A stretch of 64,000 nt of DNA from Trichopria drosophilae (taxonomy: Eukaryota; Arthropoda; Insecta; Hymenoptera; Diapriidae). Shown piece after piece: positions 50,341 to 62,561 of this stretch (position 1 is the stretch's first letter; each line of letters starts with the position of its first letter). The notes under the pieces are model-generated. The model saw only the letters and a program-made list of their open reading frames with translations, had not been told where the DNA came from and did not search any database. A program made the translations under genes and the position numbers. The DNA lies in contig CM059586.1 in the NCBI GenBank assembly GCA_030407085.1, positions 104,917,501 to 104,981,500 on the forward strand, given 5' to 3'.

Positions 50341-51127
50341 TATAAATGTAATGCAGTACAATCGACATCAGAAATTTGTTTGAAACCGATTATTTGAAGT
50401 TATATTGTTCAAATAGTCGAAATAAAATAATAAGAAATTTAAGTACGATATAGATTTTTGCACATTTGGGCAAAACGTAGCAACCTAATTTAAAAGTGAT
50501 ATTGTAACACAAATTTAGTATTAAAATATTTGACTACACAAAAATTGAGTAAATGATCACAGTAGATTCAGAATGCCACGCTCTGTCCAAATGTGAAAAA
50601 AGTCGAGTCGGGCTTATATTTCTTATTATTTTGTTTTGACCTTTCGAACATGACAACTTGAAGTAATCGGTTTAAAACAAATTCACCCAAGTTTCTTAGA
50701 ACAAAAGATATCCAGAAATATGGTTATAGATTAATTTGAGACAAGAATTACATTTCGCCATAGTATAGAATCAAACAATTTGAACCAAAATCAATAACTC
50801 AACCCTTTGTTATCGGTTAAAATTATTTTATTCTGTACTAAGACAAATTTTGTAATTTTCTACTTAAATTAATCTATATCCATATTTCTCGATATATTTT
50901 GCTCTTGCAAATGTGGGAAAATTTGTTTTAAACCGACTACTTGAAGTTATCATGTTCAAACAGTCGAAACAAAATAATAAAAAATTTAAGTACGATACAG
51001 ATTTTTGTACATTTGGACAAAAGATAGCAATCTAATTCATGAGTGATATTATACCACAAATTTGGTATTAAAGTATGTGACTAGACACAAATTGAGTAAA
51101 TTATCACAGTAGACTCAGAATCAGAAT
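50341..51127. repeat. Three-part direct/inverted repeat cluster
   Basis: A ~210 bp unit at 50,366-50,578 ('aaataataagaaatttaag', 'ttgagtaaatgatcacagta') is repeated directly at 50,908-51,115. Between them 50,581-50,760 is the inverse of 50,840-51,030 ('ggtttaaaacaaatt' against 'aatttgttttaaacc'; 'aaatatggttatagattaat' against its mirror). The middle and right parts form a hairpin of roughly 180 bp arms. Probably a MITE inserted twice. It sits between the two genes of the CACTA-like element. Confidence 0.65.
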
Positions 51128-52135
51128 GCAAGCGATGCAATGCGAAGTAGAAATACATGTATTACAGAAAAAGCATAAGCTTTACAAAGACAACTTCAAG
51201 TATGTAATAGATGAAAGCCAAGTATTAATTTAAAGTCTTACTACAATTTATAATGTTAAAGTACTCATCATAGAATTACTATTGTACTGTAATTAATAAT
51301 GATTATTAGAGTTAATATAATGTTTGAAATAAATTATGTATTGTTTAATCTGATGTACAAATTTCATGACTTAGCCTTACCAGTTTTTATTATTAACACT
51401 TAATTTCCTGAAAACATTAAAATACTTTATTTCACTTAGCATCATTTAAAAATTGAAATATACCTGTAAATTTCTACTAGTAATTAGTAAAAGCGTCTAT
51501 ATTCGTTGGTAAAATTATTAAGGAGGTTGTAATTCTACTACAGCGACTGTAAAATTCAACTTAAAAATTGAAAACATAACCAAAATTCACGTCTTGTGTT
51601 TGAAAAACAATGTTGGGATACATACTCAGAAAAATTAAGATTATTATCTGGTAACCGGTACTTACCGCTTAAATATTTGCAAATTATATTCCAGATTCGG
51701 GAGAAAAAATCAAAATTTCCAAGTCCATGTACAGCTTTCTTATAATTTCTTTCATCATATGATCATATGTACATGGGACATCTGCCTCTAGCGGCAAAAT
51801 CACTGAACACATTCCTCGTTTCTCCTGCACAGCATTTCGCGCAATACGCTGTGATTGGTCTTTGACAAAGAGCGCGACCAATCACAGCATCCTACACGTA
51901 ACTGTCTCACCTCCCATCACTGACTTTACGTAACCGGCCGATGTTGGCAGTTGGCCACCCTACTTCAGTACAAACATGGCGACGACGGGTCACGGCATGT
52001 CCCGTTGGACTTTCCTGTTTGTTATCCGGGTTTCATTTTATTGATAGTGATTACAATGTCTAATTACTCAATGCGATCAATTTATTACGGATCAATGTAC
52101 ATTCGCGGACCGAGTGGATGTTTGAATCTCAAATA

Positions 52136-52478
52136 ATGGTGAGGAAGAGGCGGAAGAATTCACAAGTTGCGGCAACGACTCGGCGGCCGGTAATACAGAG
52201 TTCGACAAGATCAAATGAAAAGGAAGATTTTACGGTAAATAAAACATAAAAGTGATAAGGGAAAAAGATCATAATGCTTTGTGGTTAAATAGAGTTTATT
52301 TTGGGTATTGCAGTTTTACGGGGCAAAGAAAACACCAAATCAGCTGACTAAGCAGCAGCTGGAACAAGTGCGGACAAATCGGAGACACAGGCGACGTTCC
52401 AATTTGATTTACATATTTGTTTTATTACACATAATTGTTGTTAGTACATGTATTTGGGTATATTGCTTAATATTATAA
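52136..52478 (+). CDS. Small two-exon ORF, 87 aa, C-terminal membrane segment
   Basis: Exon 1 52136-52234 (33 codons) and exon 2 52314-52478, joined by a 79 nt intron with donor 'acg|gtaaat' and acceptor 'attgcag|t'. The N-terminal part is basic ('MVRKRRKNSQ', then 'RTNRRHRRRS'). It has a polar helix 'LTKQQLEQVRTN' and ends in about 22 hydrophobic residues with the stop right after, the layout of a tail-anchored membrane protein. The region from 51,950 is also more GC-rich than its surroundings, like a promoter or first exon. Function unknown. It could be a host gene captured in the TE interval, an extra gene of the element, or a host gene showing that the proposed element ends are wrong. Confidence 0.45.
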
Positions 52479-52702
52479 TATTAAGATTATCGCTTATTAA
52501 ATGAAAATTAACTTGCTTTCATAAAAATGTATTAAATATTATACCATTACAAATCAATATTAATGAATATAATATAATAAATAATTGTTCATTCCAATCC
52601 AGAAGATGATCCATTTATCAAGAGACTTGCTCAAGTGTGAACTTTAAACTTGCGACTTATCACTCCGAACTGACACCTTCCGTGAAATTCAATATCGCAC
52701 CA

Positions 52703-54865
52703 TTAATTGTGAAGTAAAGAAAGCGCATATATCTTTTCTTCCACATTAGTAGACATATTCATACGAAGCAACATCATTTTATTGCAAATTAAATCGACCG
52801 GTTTATTCACAATAATACCTCTCGGCTCTGAATAAAGTTCATACATTTTAAAAGTCTTTGACGAGCTTGGGTATGAATAAATAGATCCTTTTATAATCCA
52901 TTCTTCACCTTGCAACATAATTTGATTCATATTTTCAATTTTAAACATTTTCTTTATTTGTAGAATAGAATTATCAGATAAATGAACGACATTATTAGGC
53001 ACTGAGTCAGTTAGAATATGCGAACCATATCGTAGTTTTTTAATACATCCATTTGTAGGATGTTCTTTTACAATTTCTATTCGCAATAGGATAACTGCTT
53101 TTTTCCTTTTTAACAATTCTACTTCATGTATCCTTCTGCAAATTTGCGAAAGTGGGCGATAAGGGCTACGAACAAGCTTTTTTATCTTACCCAACAAATT
53201 TTCAAATGGAAATGCATCAATAAAACTTAACGCACATCCCATATTTTCCACATCGTCTGTTAAGTGGATTAAATTATGTGCATTTAAGGATTGTACTTGG
53301 GCGGAGTAAATACTCGTCAAAAGCATGAAAAATCTTTGCAAATACAATTTTGCAGCATTTCGATATGCTTCATTTGAACACAAGGCCTTGCAATATAATA
53401 TTCGACAAGCTGCGTGTAATAATAAAAAATGTTTATATTGATCCGGTTTCAAGATATTTTTCAGAACAATAGGACCTAAGTAAAGAAGAAAAAGTCTTAA
53501 CTCGGTGCATTTCCATTTCGGTAGGAACTTCAAACTTCGTGGCTTGCGTTGAAAATTAGATGGAATTTGAGCCTTTAAATATTCTAATCTTCTATTTAAT
53601 TCCCCTTTTGATTGAGATCCTAATTTTGATTTGAGTTGACGTCCTTTCAATGACTTTTGGTAACCACCAGTCCACAATTCCAATAGTTTCAACATGATCC
53701 CAGCAAACAACAAATGCATGGCATCGAGGACAAATGCCTTGATCATATCAATAGGAGGATCTATTTCGATCAATGGTGATGTTCCTATATGATGATCTGG
53801 ATGTTGCAAATTTCGAAATGTAAAATCATTGCGTTTTTCCGCATCGATTTCAGAATACACAGTGCAGAAACCTCGACCTGACTCAACTCTTACACCATAC
53901 ACGATACATCTTTCGCATGCACTGTAACCTCCAGGATATTTTGTTCATTTTATAAAAGCTCTGGCTTGTGAATCACAAATGAAGCACTGGAGATTCACAA
54001 TATATTTCACTGAAGATATTGTGATTCCATTGTTCAATATAGAATTTAATTCTTCGATAAATGGTTTTAAATATGTACTCAATTCTTTGGGTTTAGCATT
54101 TGAACAATAAGCAGCAACAATGAAAGGTGAATAAGGATTTATGTCTGATGTAGTATGTACTCTGCACAATATTGGCCATAATTGCATATTATTTGATTTA
54201 AATAATGGCATTCCGTCAATATTAAATTGTAATAAAATTTTCTGATCAGGATGTAAATCTTCATTTAAGCAAAATTTTAATTGTGATTCTATTTTCGTAA
54301 AATACACATATTCTCCATCATCCACGGTTTTAATTTCAAAACGACAAGTTGCAGAACGTAAAAGTGTCTTTGCAGTTGCAGGTAATTCTGGCAGGACACG
54401 AGGTTTTAATATTTTTAATAATCTGTCTACAGTGGCCTGTGAGACATTCTCTTCTACCGCCCAATTTCGAATTTGTCTGACTTCTACAGGACCAGAATTA
54501 TCATCATTTGACAAAAAACTTTCATCAAATTCAGATGACTGTATTTCTTCTTGATCATATTGGTGATCAATTATTTCATCTTGATGACATTGTTGTTCGA
54601 TTGTTTCATCTTGATCATATTGTTGTTCTAATTGTTCTAATACTTGTGCTTCTTCACATAATTCTATTTGTGCCTGTTCTTGTGCTAGTTGTTGTTGTTC
54701 TTGTTGTTTTGTTTTATGTTGCGGTGAAGTTAGACTGGCGTTACCAGTGCTATGAAGAGAAGATAATTCTTCCAATTCCTGACAAATTACCCTTTGAACT
54801 TTTCGATGCGTCCTGACACGTTCTTTAGTTTTTTCACGCTTTCTCTTTAGACTACGAGCTAACAT
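52703..54865 (-). pseudogene. CACTA/EnSpm tnp2-like transposase, one internal TGA
   Basis: A single frame of 721 codons (including both stops) broken only by a TGA at 53947-53945. Order: basic N-terminus 'LARSLKRKREKTKERVRTHR'; Gln/Glu-rich stretch (~60-110); 'FNIDGMPLFKSNN' with a candidate catalytic Asp; a Cys pair in 'CFICDSQARAFIK' and another in 'SACERC', likely zinc ligands; 'VLDAMHLLFAGIMLKLLELW', the family's D-MH-LF-G block; 'HNLIHLTDDVENMG'; and 'DAFPFENLLGKIKKLVRSPY'. These are hallmarks of tnp2 (PF02992-type) transposases, which cut and join element ends. The TGA falls between 'ARAFIK' and 'TKYPGGYSACERC', where family members as I recall them often carry Cys, so TGC/TGT to TGA is likely. 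The enzyme is probably inactive as encoded. Confidence 0.8.
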
Positions 54866-54979
54866 TTTGTTACGTCTATAATGACAACAGTTTTCTAAAC
54901 TCTAGACTTTTCTAGACTCTTTCTAGCATCTTCGATCCTCCATAACCTCTATCTTTCCCGACTTTTTAACATCACGGTT

Positions 54980-55277
54980 TTCATAATATCGGTACCCTAT
55001 TTGAACCCTGATAGTATTTCAGAATAGACAGCCCTAATTTGCCACTAATTCTACCGCAATTAAGAATTGTGGATGATATTATCAGTACCCTTCTCGAACC
55101 CGATTAATTGTCCAGAATATTATTTTTCATGTAAAAAAATGGCTGTCCTGAATTATACTGACCAGGATCAGCCTATGCTTGAACCTTACAATGTCCCTAA
55201 TTAGGGAAGCCACGATAAGGCCCGGTGAGGAGCCCTAACAGTATTCGGGAAGCCCCGACACAATTTCCACACGGGAT
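54980..55277 (-). repeat. Subterminal repeat zone at the transposase end
   Basis: Read on the minus strand from the end: 'cccgtgtggaaattgtgtcg', then 'ttagggctcc', 'cccgaat', 'ttccctaattaggg', 'atcgggttcgagaaggg', 'aaattagggctg' and 'cagggttcaaatagggtacc'. The words resemble those in 43,528-43,790. In CACTA elements such motifs bind the element's own protein. Confidence 0.5.
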
Positions 55278-58065
55278 ATTGAATATAGTATTTTTACTAC
55301 TCTGCAAAAAAACACTCAATTGCACGTAATTTATCATTTTATGGGTTTTTATCATTAATATAATCTTAAACCAAATATATATAATCAATTGATTATAGTA
55401 CTTTGGCAGCTTTATTTTTCCAGCATTTCTATCGCAATTGATGTAATACTATGGGAGATTTAAAAAACAATAAAGAATACACAACATCGTGGTGAAAAAC
55501 AACTTTTTAAAATTTAGAATCATGAAATGTTCAATATTCGTTTCTTAACTTACATGATCTTTTAATTTACAAAAGGATCCATTTGTTGTGCATAGATATT
55601 GTTGCAATACTTCACTGCTTTTACGACATAGACGTTCTGGTACTCATTAACAGTCGCAACTCTGTGTGAAATTAAATAAAATAGTCAAATGTTATTCAAG
55701 TTCTTATTCACTGTAAAGATTATTAGTCTTATTCACTTGCTGATCCTTACAATATCTTACAAGTGTTCATTCGCTCATTGTAAAAACTATAATGAAATGC
55801 ATTTACAACCTCAAGCAAAAGTCCTCATCGAGATTAATAGTTTAAAAACAATAAGTAAGACCTCTTTTTCCAGATATTCATAATTAACCTCTTTAATAGA
55901 TGTTCTTGGAAATTAGAAAGGAACTCTTAAAAACCTATTTAAGAGATATGAGCTGTTGGGGATATTTTTGGACCCTCGTCAATTAAAACCTTAATACTAT
56001 TCCACAAGTTTTAAATTAATTAATAATACTTTTTACCTTGCTGTTAGTGAAGTTCGATCGTAAGAATACCACACTGAAGTCCACCATTTAGCCTTCTTAT
56101 CATCAGTTCAGAGTTAAGGAATAACAAATTGGAAAAAGTTTTAGGAAGCTAAGGAAGGGAAAACGTGAGTTACTCAATGAGGATTTTCATTAGAGGATCT
56201 TAGTCACGATCTTACTAGAAGATCTTAGACGCGATTGAACTTCATTTATCGGTAAATTCGTAGCTCGTACAATGTATCCTCGTCTTCGATATTTAAATAT
56301 AAGTTTGGTCGAGGAGATCATCCATTGCTTAAATGTAATCATTTATTGTGAATGTATTAAACAGAAAAAAATAATACTTTCAAAATAGCTCTGGGAAGTC
56401 CATGCTCATTCAAAACTAGGTGTCGATTAGAGCAACGTTTTGGCGAACTAACCTAAAAATAGCTTATGTAGAGCACTATTAGAATCCATGACTAGATATG
56501 TCAAGATAATGTTTCTAAAGATACATTGGGCAGAGTCCTTGTTTATTTTCGTTCTTGAGAATAAGCGATTATTTTTTAAAAATCGAATAATTCTTCTTGG
56601 ATTAGATCCGACGATTGATTTAGCATTACATTTGCAGAGGAAGATAGATACTTTCCTTGGATATACACGTGTCTTCTAAGACACCTGATACCATGCTAGT
56701 CTGATGAGCTAACGGCTGCAGGAAATTAATCCACAAAGGACATGCAGAAGATATCTCAATAGTGTAAACTAAATTTGTTTTTCAGCAGAATGGATAGCAA
56801 TAGAAGACTCTAGTCTCTCTATTTAGTAGGATAACTAGTACATATAGATATTTCTTGTATAAAGAATAGAGCTTCAAATAAATATTTCTTCCATATTTGC
56901 GTTAATAATCGAGCAAGACTTTAACCAAAAACCTGATTCGACTGGAGGGTTTGATGGGTATTCTCTAAAAATCTTTTCTGGATCCATGTCATTGTACTCC
57001 TAATTATCAATGTTCATCAGCTTTTTAATCAGTATTTGTGGAAATATGAATGAGGCTGTAGATGTTAAGAACTTTATGGCTGGCACTAGTGCGTCTAGCA
57101 CTTTAGGAATAAACATAACCTGAGTTGTGAACACTGGTTCCACCGAAATGTCTTCTTGTTTCTCTTTATATTTCTTCTTTAGTTAAAAGCTCAACTATTG
57201 AGAAATAAGGGTGTGACTGGGATTGATCCAAGATGGCAAGAAGCACCCCAAGTATTTTCATTTTAGTATATAGGCAGTGATGAATGTCGACAAATAGTTG
57301 ACAATTTTATTCCATGTCCTGGCAGACTGTTTTTTTCTGCCTTTAGTCGACAAATAATTGCAGCATTCAGCCGGCAGTTTGGATCATCTGCGGACTATGA
57401 TAAAGACAAAAATTATCCAACAAAAAGCTACGTTTTTAATTTCATGCAATCTTCTGGCAAACTGATCAATGGGTAGGATTGGTCGACATTGCTGACTATT
57501 TCCAGGCTGTTAGTCAACAAAAATGTCGGCAATTAGCCCAATATCTCCTTGCAGATTGATCAGTGAACTAAATTGACCGATAGTAAGCACATTTTTAGTT
57601 AGTAGTTTTGTGTACTCATCATTTTATGAAATAATTAACCATTATCGTTATTCATGACGAGCTCATAAGCGTTATAGTGGTATCACTGCCGATTCTTCTC
57701 TGATCTTTGATGGAATGTCATATCGTAGCAGTAGGCAGATTGCAATGAGGTTAAATATAAATCTCGAAGACGAGGCTCAAATGTAAAACACATATTATTT
57801 TAGAAATAAATAGCTACTGAATTTAAAATTGGTACATGAATACTTATATCTCCAGCAGGCTCAGAAAAGCTGACATAGCATCAAATTACGATGGCATTTA
57901 CAGAGGGTTTTATGAAGGTCATTAACTGTGATTACAATAAATTGTATAATACAAATATACTTCGAAAACAGTAATAATATCCTCAAATCATAAAGTCACA
58001 TTTGCAACAATAACTATAGGATCTATTTCTCTCATAATTTTAAAAATTTCTCGGAATTTGACAAA
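55278..58065. other. Intergenic stretch before OR-C
   Basis: No gene is supported. Around 57,270-57,590 there are loosely repeated words ('gtcgacaaatagttgaca', 'ttagtcgacaaataattg', 'aaaatgtcggcaattag'), probably a decayed element. The OR-C promoter should lie here. Confidence 0.4.
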
Positions 58066-60476
58066 ATGAATCAACTGAAGCATGTTCCATTTCCTTATAT
58101 TTTTATCATGCATGGTTCTGCTTTTAGATAAAGTGTGTTATCCACGTATATTAATGTCCAATTATCTGTACATTAGGTGTCGTAAATTTTGATACCGTGA
58201 TAGCAGCACCCAGAGTAGGTCTAGGATTAGTGGGTATCTGGCCAAGTCCAGATGCCACCACCAGTACCGAAGATTGGATAGCGCTTCTGAGGTTCTCGAT
58301 ATCACTTTTTATAGGCGTCTTTTTTATCAACGCTCCTCAAACGATACAGTTGGGTTTCGTCTGGGGTGATTTTGATCGTATGACGAACATCATTTCCATA
58401 GCAAATCTTCCAATAGGCATTGCATTAATAAAGATGATCGTTTTACGAGCTAATAAAAATGGTGCATATACTTCTCACAAACGCGCACTTTTCATTCATT
58501 ATTCATATCAATGTCATCAGCAAGTTTTCAAGAATTCATAAAGCTCATACTATTCCATATAATATTCTTTAGAAGTTGAAATATCACACTTTGATTTAAA
58601 AGCTTTGAAATCGCTGGTAAGGACGATGCGTACCGATTGGGAAATGCCCAACAGCAAACACGAATTGGACAACATGATCAGGAATGCAATTACAACAAGA
58701 AAATTGACAAGGGTTTCAATATTTCTTGGTACGTGTACAGCACTGGGTTTTGTTGTGATTCAATTCTATCATGAGATGAGTCGACCTTCTGGGCAACCAG
58801 TAGAATGTAGAATTGATCTTTTGGATGCTTATTTTCCATATAATCATAAAATCACACCGACTTATCAGATAACCTGGACTTTTACTTGCACTGCTGGGGT
58901 AGTATCCGTCATGGCCTACTCAGCAGTCGATATGTTCTTTTTTGTACTGATGTTGCATTTGTGCGGTCAACTTAAAAATCTGAGACATCGAATACAACAG
59001 ATAACATTGGAAGACAAAGAATCCGTTTATGCCAAGACATTTAAAGGAAGAATTGTCGATATTGTTATCAAACACAAAACGTTATACAGGTCAGATATTT
59101 TAAAAAAATTTTATTGGAATAGTAGAAAATAAGAGCTCACTTTCTTTCATGTTAAGATATTTTAGTATATTCTGAAACATTATCAAATACTTCTTAATTC
59201 AGGTTTGCGGATACCATTGAAAAAGCTTTTAATTTAATGTTTCTGACCCAAATTCTTTTCTGCACGATACAGATTTGCCTCCAAGGTTATTTATTTGTCA
59301 CTGTAAGTTTAATCAAAGTATTGCCTTATATTATGACTTAATTTTCTATTAAACAATTCCCTTATTAATTCAGACATTGGTGACCATATTTCTTTTTTTA
59401 GATGCTGTCAAATAAAAAAGAAAGCAAATTATTGGATATGTTGTTCATTGTTGTCTATACGGTTCTTTTATCAGGTCTTCTGTACATGTACTGCTTTGTT
59501 GCTGACAAACTACGTGAAGAGGTATGTAAAGTAATTTTTGTTATCAAATGCATTAATAAAAAATATCTCGATGAATGGTTAATCATCAGATTGATAAGAT
59601 TTATCTTTCTTATAAGAAGAAATCCTTGAGGAAAGACTATGGCTTTCTTTCTAACTTGAGGTTGTGCATAATTGTTCAAGTACGACCTCTAAGGATTTCT
59701 ATGCAAAATAATTGTACTTAACAAAATCAATTTTTAAAACTCCCAGGCCTTCTGGTGTAGATTCAACCACAGGTTCAATTTTATTTATTTCTCGGTTCTC
59801 TGAACATTTTTAGCAGTCATATAGTTTTTTTCCCAGTTTTTTTCCCAACATGTCGCTCAAACTATTCTATCCTTTATCTACCCCGTTGTATCTAAACCAT
59901 ACCATTAATGTGTCAAATAATTCCAATCTTATCGTGAACTCGTACAAGTGTACTAGATTGTTTATTTACTTTTCATTTTCACGGAGTATTAACTCCTGAT
60001 TAGACCATCTTTCCTGAGTTGTTCAATTATTTAAAACACAGTAAAATGTTTGTATTAACTTTCAGAGTACTTTAGTTATTCATGCAGCATATGACAGCCA
60101 ATGGTTTGAGATTTCGACGAGAGATGCAAAACTTCTTATACCAATTATGTATCGAGCTCAAAACCCTATTGAAATTACAGCTGGAAAATTTGCAGCTTTA
60201 TCAATACAGCTATTTGCTAAAGTACGTATGATAAGCTCATAGTAAAATCAATTTACTGCACGTTTATTAGCAGACGAACAAATTATACACCAGCCACTTA
60301 CCACGCTACCTCATTTCCTTTATAAATAGTCTAATATATATTTTAAGTACAAATCATATCGACGAGAGAGTCCAAATCTTAATCTGAATATGTTGTTTTA
60401 GGTGTTAAAAACATCCGGTGGCTACCTCTCCATGTTATTGGCAGTTAAAGACAGAATTGTGGAGGTTGAAGAATAA
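58066..60476 (+). CDS. Odorant receptor OR-C, compact, seven exons
   Basis: Insect odorant receptor, putative odour-gated channel subunit. Exons: 58066-58114 (tentative), 58177-58461, 58603-59089, 59203-59302, 59402-59521, 60066-60221, 60402-60476. Exons 2-7 are firm: GT-AG junctions, phases as in OR-A and OR-B, no internal stop. The tentative exon 1 ends in phase 1 before a 62 nt intron, the same length as OR-A intron 1, and gives 423 aa in total, but its donor (g|gttctg) is weak. Landmarks: 'GLVGIWPSPD', 'PVECRIDLLDAYFPYNHKIT', 'SVYAKTFKGRIVDIV', 'YCFVADKLREE', 'AAYDSQWFE' and the end 'GYLSMLLAVKDRIVEVEE'. It is far closer to OR-B than to OR-A. No TE is seen in its introns. AATAAA at 60614. 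Confidence 0.88.
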
Positions 60477-61056
60477 TTGGCGACACAATCATTCAGATGA
60501 TTAAAAATTCGTTTCAAAATTTTATTGTTTAACGTTGTTACTAATTTAAGTAGCTAGTGGTAAGTGGTACTGTTAGAAAATGGTGCGAAATACGAATAAT
60601 GCTTTAATTTATTAATAAATGCATATATTCGAAATTATTTTGTATTTTTACACCAATTTTACAAATTAGAATTGTCGAACTGATGATAACAGCAGAAAGT
60701 TCTGACACTAACATAGCATCAGATTGTATATTAACACTTATATCATATTGTATATCAACCCACTCACAAAAATGTTGATGAATTTATGATTCCCATGGGA
60801 CAGGCTTATCTAATAGCTAATCAAAATAGTGTTTCTATTAATATTCAGCATTTCACAAAATGGATACGAAACTATAGACATTGCCCGAACATGCGAGATT
60901 ATTATAAAGGCAACTGAGAAACCCAGAACCAGAAACTAACAATACAAAATTAAAAATTGTAGTCAGAGCTGATTATAAATCTCCCTATTAAACTACAAGA
61001 GACTACGATTTCTGCATCCATGTGTTTTCCATTATTGGTTTCCTGAATATATATTA
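60477..61056. other. 3' flank of OR-C
   Basis: Contains the polyadenylation signal in 'ttaataaatgcat' (60612-60624), shared word for word with the OR-B 3' flank (30009-30021). No other feature. Confidence 0.5.
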
Positions 61057-61058
61057 TA

Positions 61059-61380
61059 CACGGAGAAAAATAATCAGCAAAATCAGCCGAAAAATCCGCA
61101 GATTCTACCAATTTTATCCTATACGGACTACTGTTAGAATTCCGTTAGGGATAGCCGTTAATTTTAGCTAAATTTACTGAAAAAGTCCGCAAATTTAACG
61201 GAACAAATCTGCTAATGTAGCGGAAATTTAGAGCTAAGCGCGAATTGAGGAGGGTTTAGGCTACATTAGCGGAATCAAAACAGCTAAAATTGCATATATT
61301 TTCGGCAATTCCAGCCGAAAATTTTATCTGATATGAATCAGCTAATCCAGCGGAGTCATTTTTCTCCGTGTACATTAAGG
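61059..61380. mobile_element. MITE with CACGGAGAAAAAT ends and TA duplication
   Basis: CACGGAGAAAAAT at 61059 is mirrored by ATTTTTCTCCGTG ending at 61380, and both sides are flanked by TA. The interior has many 'cagcYaa', 'ccgc' and 'ttagcgga' words in both orientations, so it is largely self-complementary. About 320 bp, no ORF. TA duplication suggests the Tc1/mariner or PIF-like range of hosts for the enzyme. Confidence 0.75.
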
Positions 61381-62328
61381 GAAGTTTAAGACATTAGCCG
61401 TAATGGGTCTCGAACAGCAGAGACAATATGCCCTAAGACAATCACCGCGCTTTTAAGAGCGTTGCTGTTCCAAAATAAAAGACTTAGGCATCCGCCATTT
61501 TAATTAATGCACGGCAGCGGTGTCTCGTTGCACCACAGGTGCCACAGGTCTCTACTAACACGGCTGTAACCTTAAACTCCTCTCAATGTAGGTAACCAAT
61601 TGGAATACTATTTCCAAACCGTCTAAAACATTTCGCCCATAATTTATCTAAAGTTTTAAAAAATCAGCATCTAGACGATTTTTAAATATTTGACCTTCTG
61701 AAGGTCACTCTATAATCTAACTATTGTTTCTGGTATAAAATATCTCGCTCTTTCCGAATACGGTATTTAAACCCGAGGTTTCCATTAAAATTATTAGGAT
61801 AAACATGATGCCCATTGTCAACATTATATAAATAAGTCTGATAACTCTTTCGGCTTAGCACAGTTTTCTAATATCTTGATGAGATTGCGGCACTCCTGGT
61901 GACTTTTCTTAGTAAGCAAATTCGAATAGATTATCGTTTTAATATAAAATGACATTACCAATTATTCATGAAATTCTGGAAGAGTTTCAGCTCGATGCAC
62001 AAAATTTCCTCATCAGTCTCATCAAGAAAAGACCCAAATTCAGTTTTAAAGAAGACTGTCTATTCTATTTATTCATCAGATCAACAAATGTCCCAGTCGA
62101 TTTGCAGTAAAGACGTAAGTACTTGAATCTACCCTGTTGAAATATGAAGGCACTTCCTTATCATTTTTTTCTGGACCCTATTCGTACAACATAGAGACCA
62201 AGAAAAATGACCCGAAACTGTCATCCGTTTTTTAGGTAAATGGATCGAAAATATAAGAGATATCTCACCAACAACTAATAATTGAAAAATAAACAAAAAT
62301 ACACCTTATACTAAAGAGAAATAAACTT

Positions 62329-62561
62329 CCCCAAGCGGCGGTGGCTCAGTTGGTAGAGTATCGGCTTCGTAATCAGAAAACCCTGGTTCAATCCCGGCCT
62401 CTGCCATTTGTCATCGGGTCACCTCTGTATTTGTTTATAAGTGTCTAATAACGCCGAAGCTCAGGTGGTTCGGATTCCACCTTCATAAACTGTAGGTTCC
62501 GCCGCGATTTAGTCACATATGGGTTCAGAAAAGTCAACATAAAATAATATAAAAAAAAAAG
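62329..62561 (+). mobile_element. tRNA-derived SINE, 233 bp
   Basis: The tRNA-like head has an A box (TGGCTCAGTTGGTAGAG, 62342-62358) and a B box (GGTTCAATCCC, 62385-62395), the internal RNA polymerase III promoter. A tRNA-unrelated body follows, then an A-rich tail (aaaaaaaaaa at 62551). A 9 bp duplication, AATAAACTT, lies at 62320-62328 and 62562-62570. The head's acceptor and anticodon stems contain mismatches, so it is not a working tRNA gene. The LINE partner is unknown. Confidence 0.85.

Larger units (their letters stand above)
43526..55277 (-). mobile_element. Proposed two-gene CACTA/EnSpm-like transposon, 11.7 kb
   Basis: ATCCCGTGTGGAAA at 43526-43539 has an exact inverted match at 55264-55277. 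The outer AT is palindromic and may be a 2 bp target duplication. The ~260 bp inside each end is full of short words of the type TTAGGGCTCC, AGGGTTCC and CGAGCCCGA in both orientations, as in the subterminal repeats of CACTA elements. Between the ends, on the minus strand, are a tnp2-type transposase (54865-52703) and a second ten-exon gene (48931-44346), reminiscent of the TnpD/TnpA pair in plants. The ends do not start with CACTA. The extent is inferred from these ends, and two chance copies of one repeat family remain possible. Several smaller insertions are nested inside. Confidence 0.5.

Noticed and set aside
54508..54816. Plus-strand frame rich in Val/Leu
   Set aside because: Antisense of the Gln/Glu-rich stretch of the transposase.
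62332..62408. A functional tRNA gene
   Set aside because: A and B boxes are good, but the stems have mismatches and the sequence continues into a SINE body with an A-rich tail and a 9 bp target duplication.
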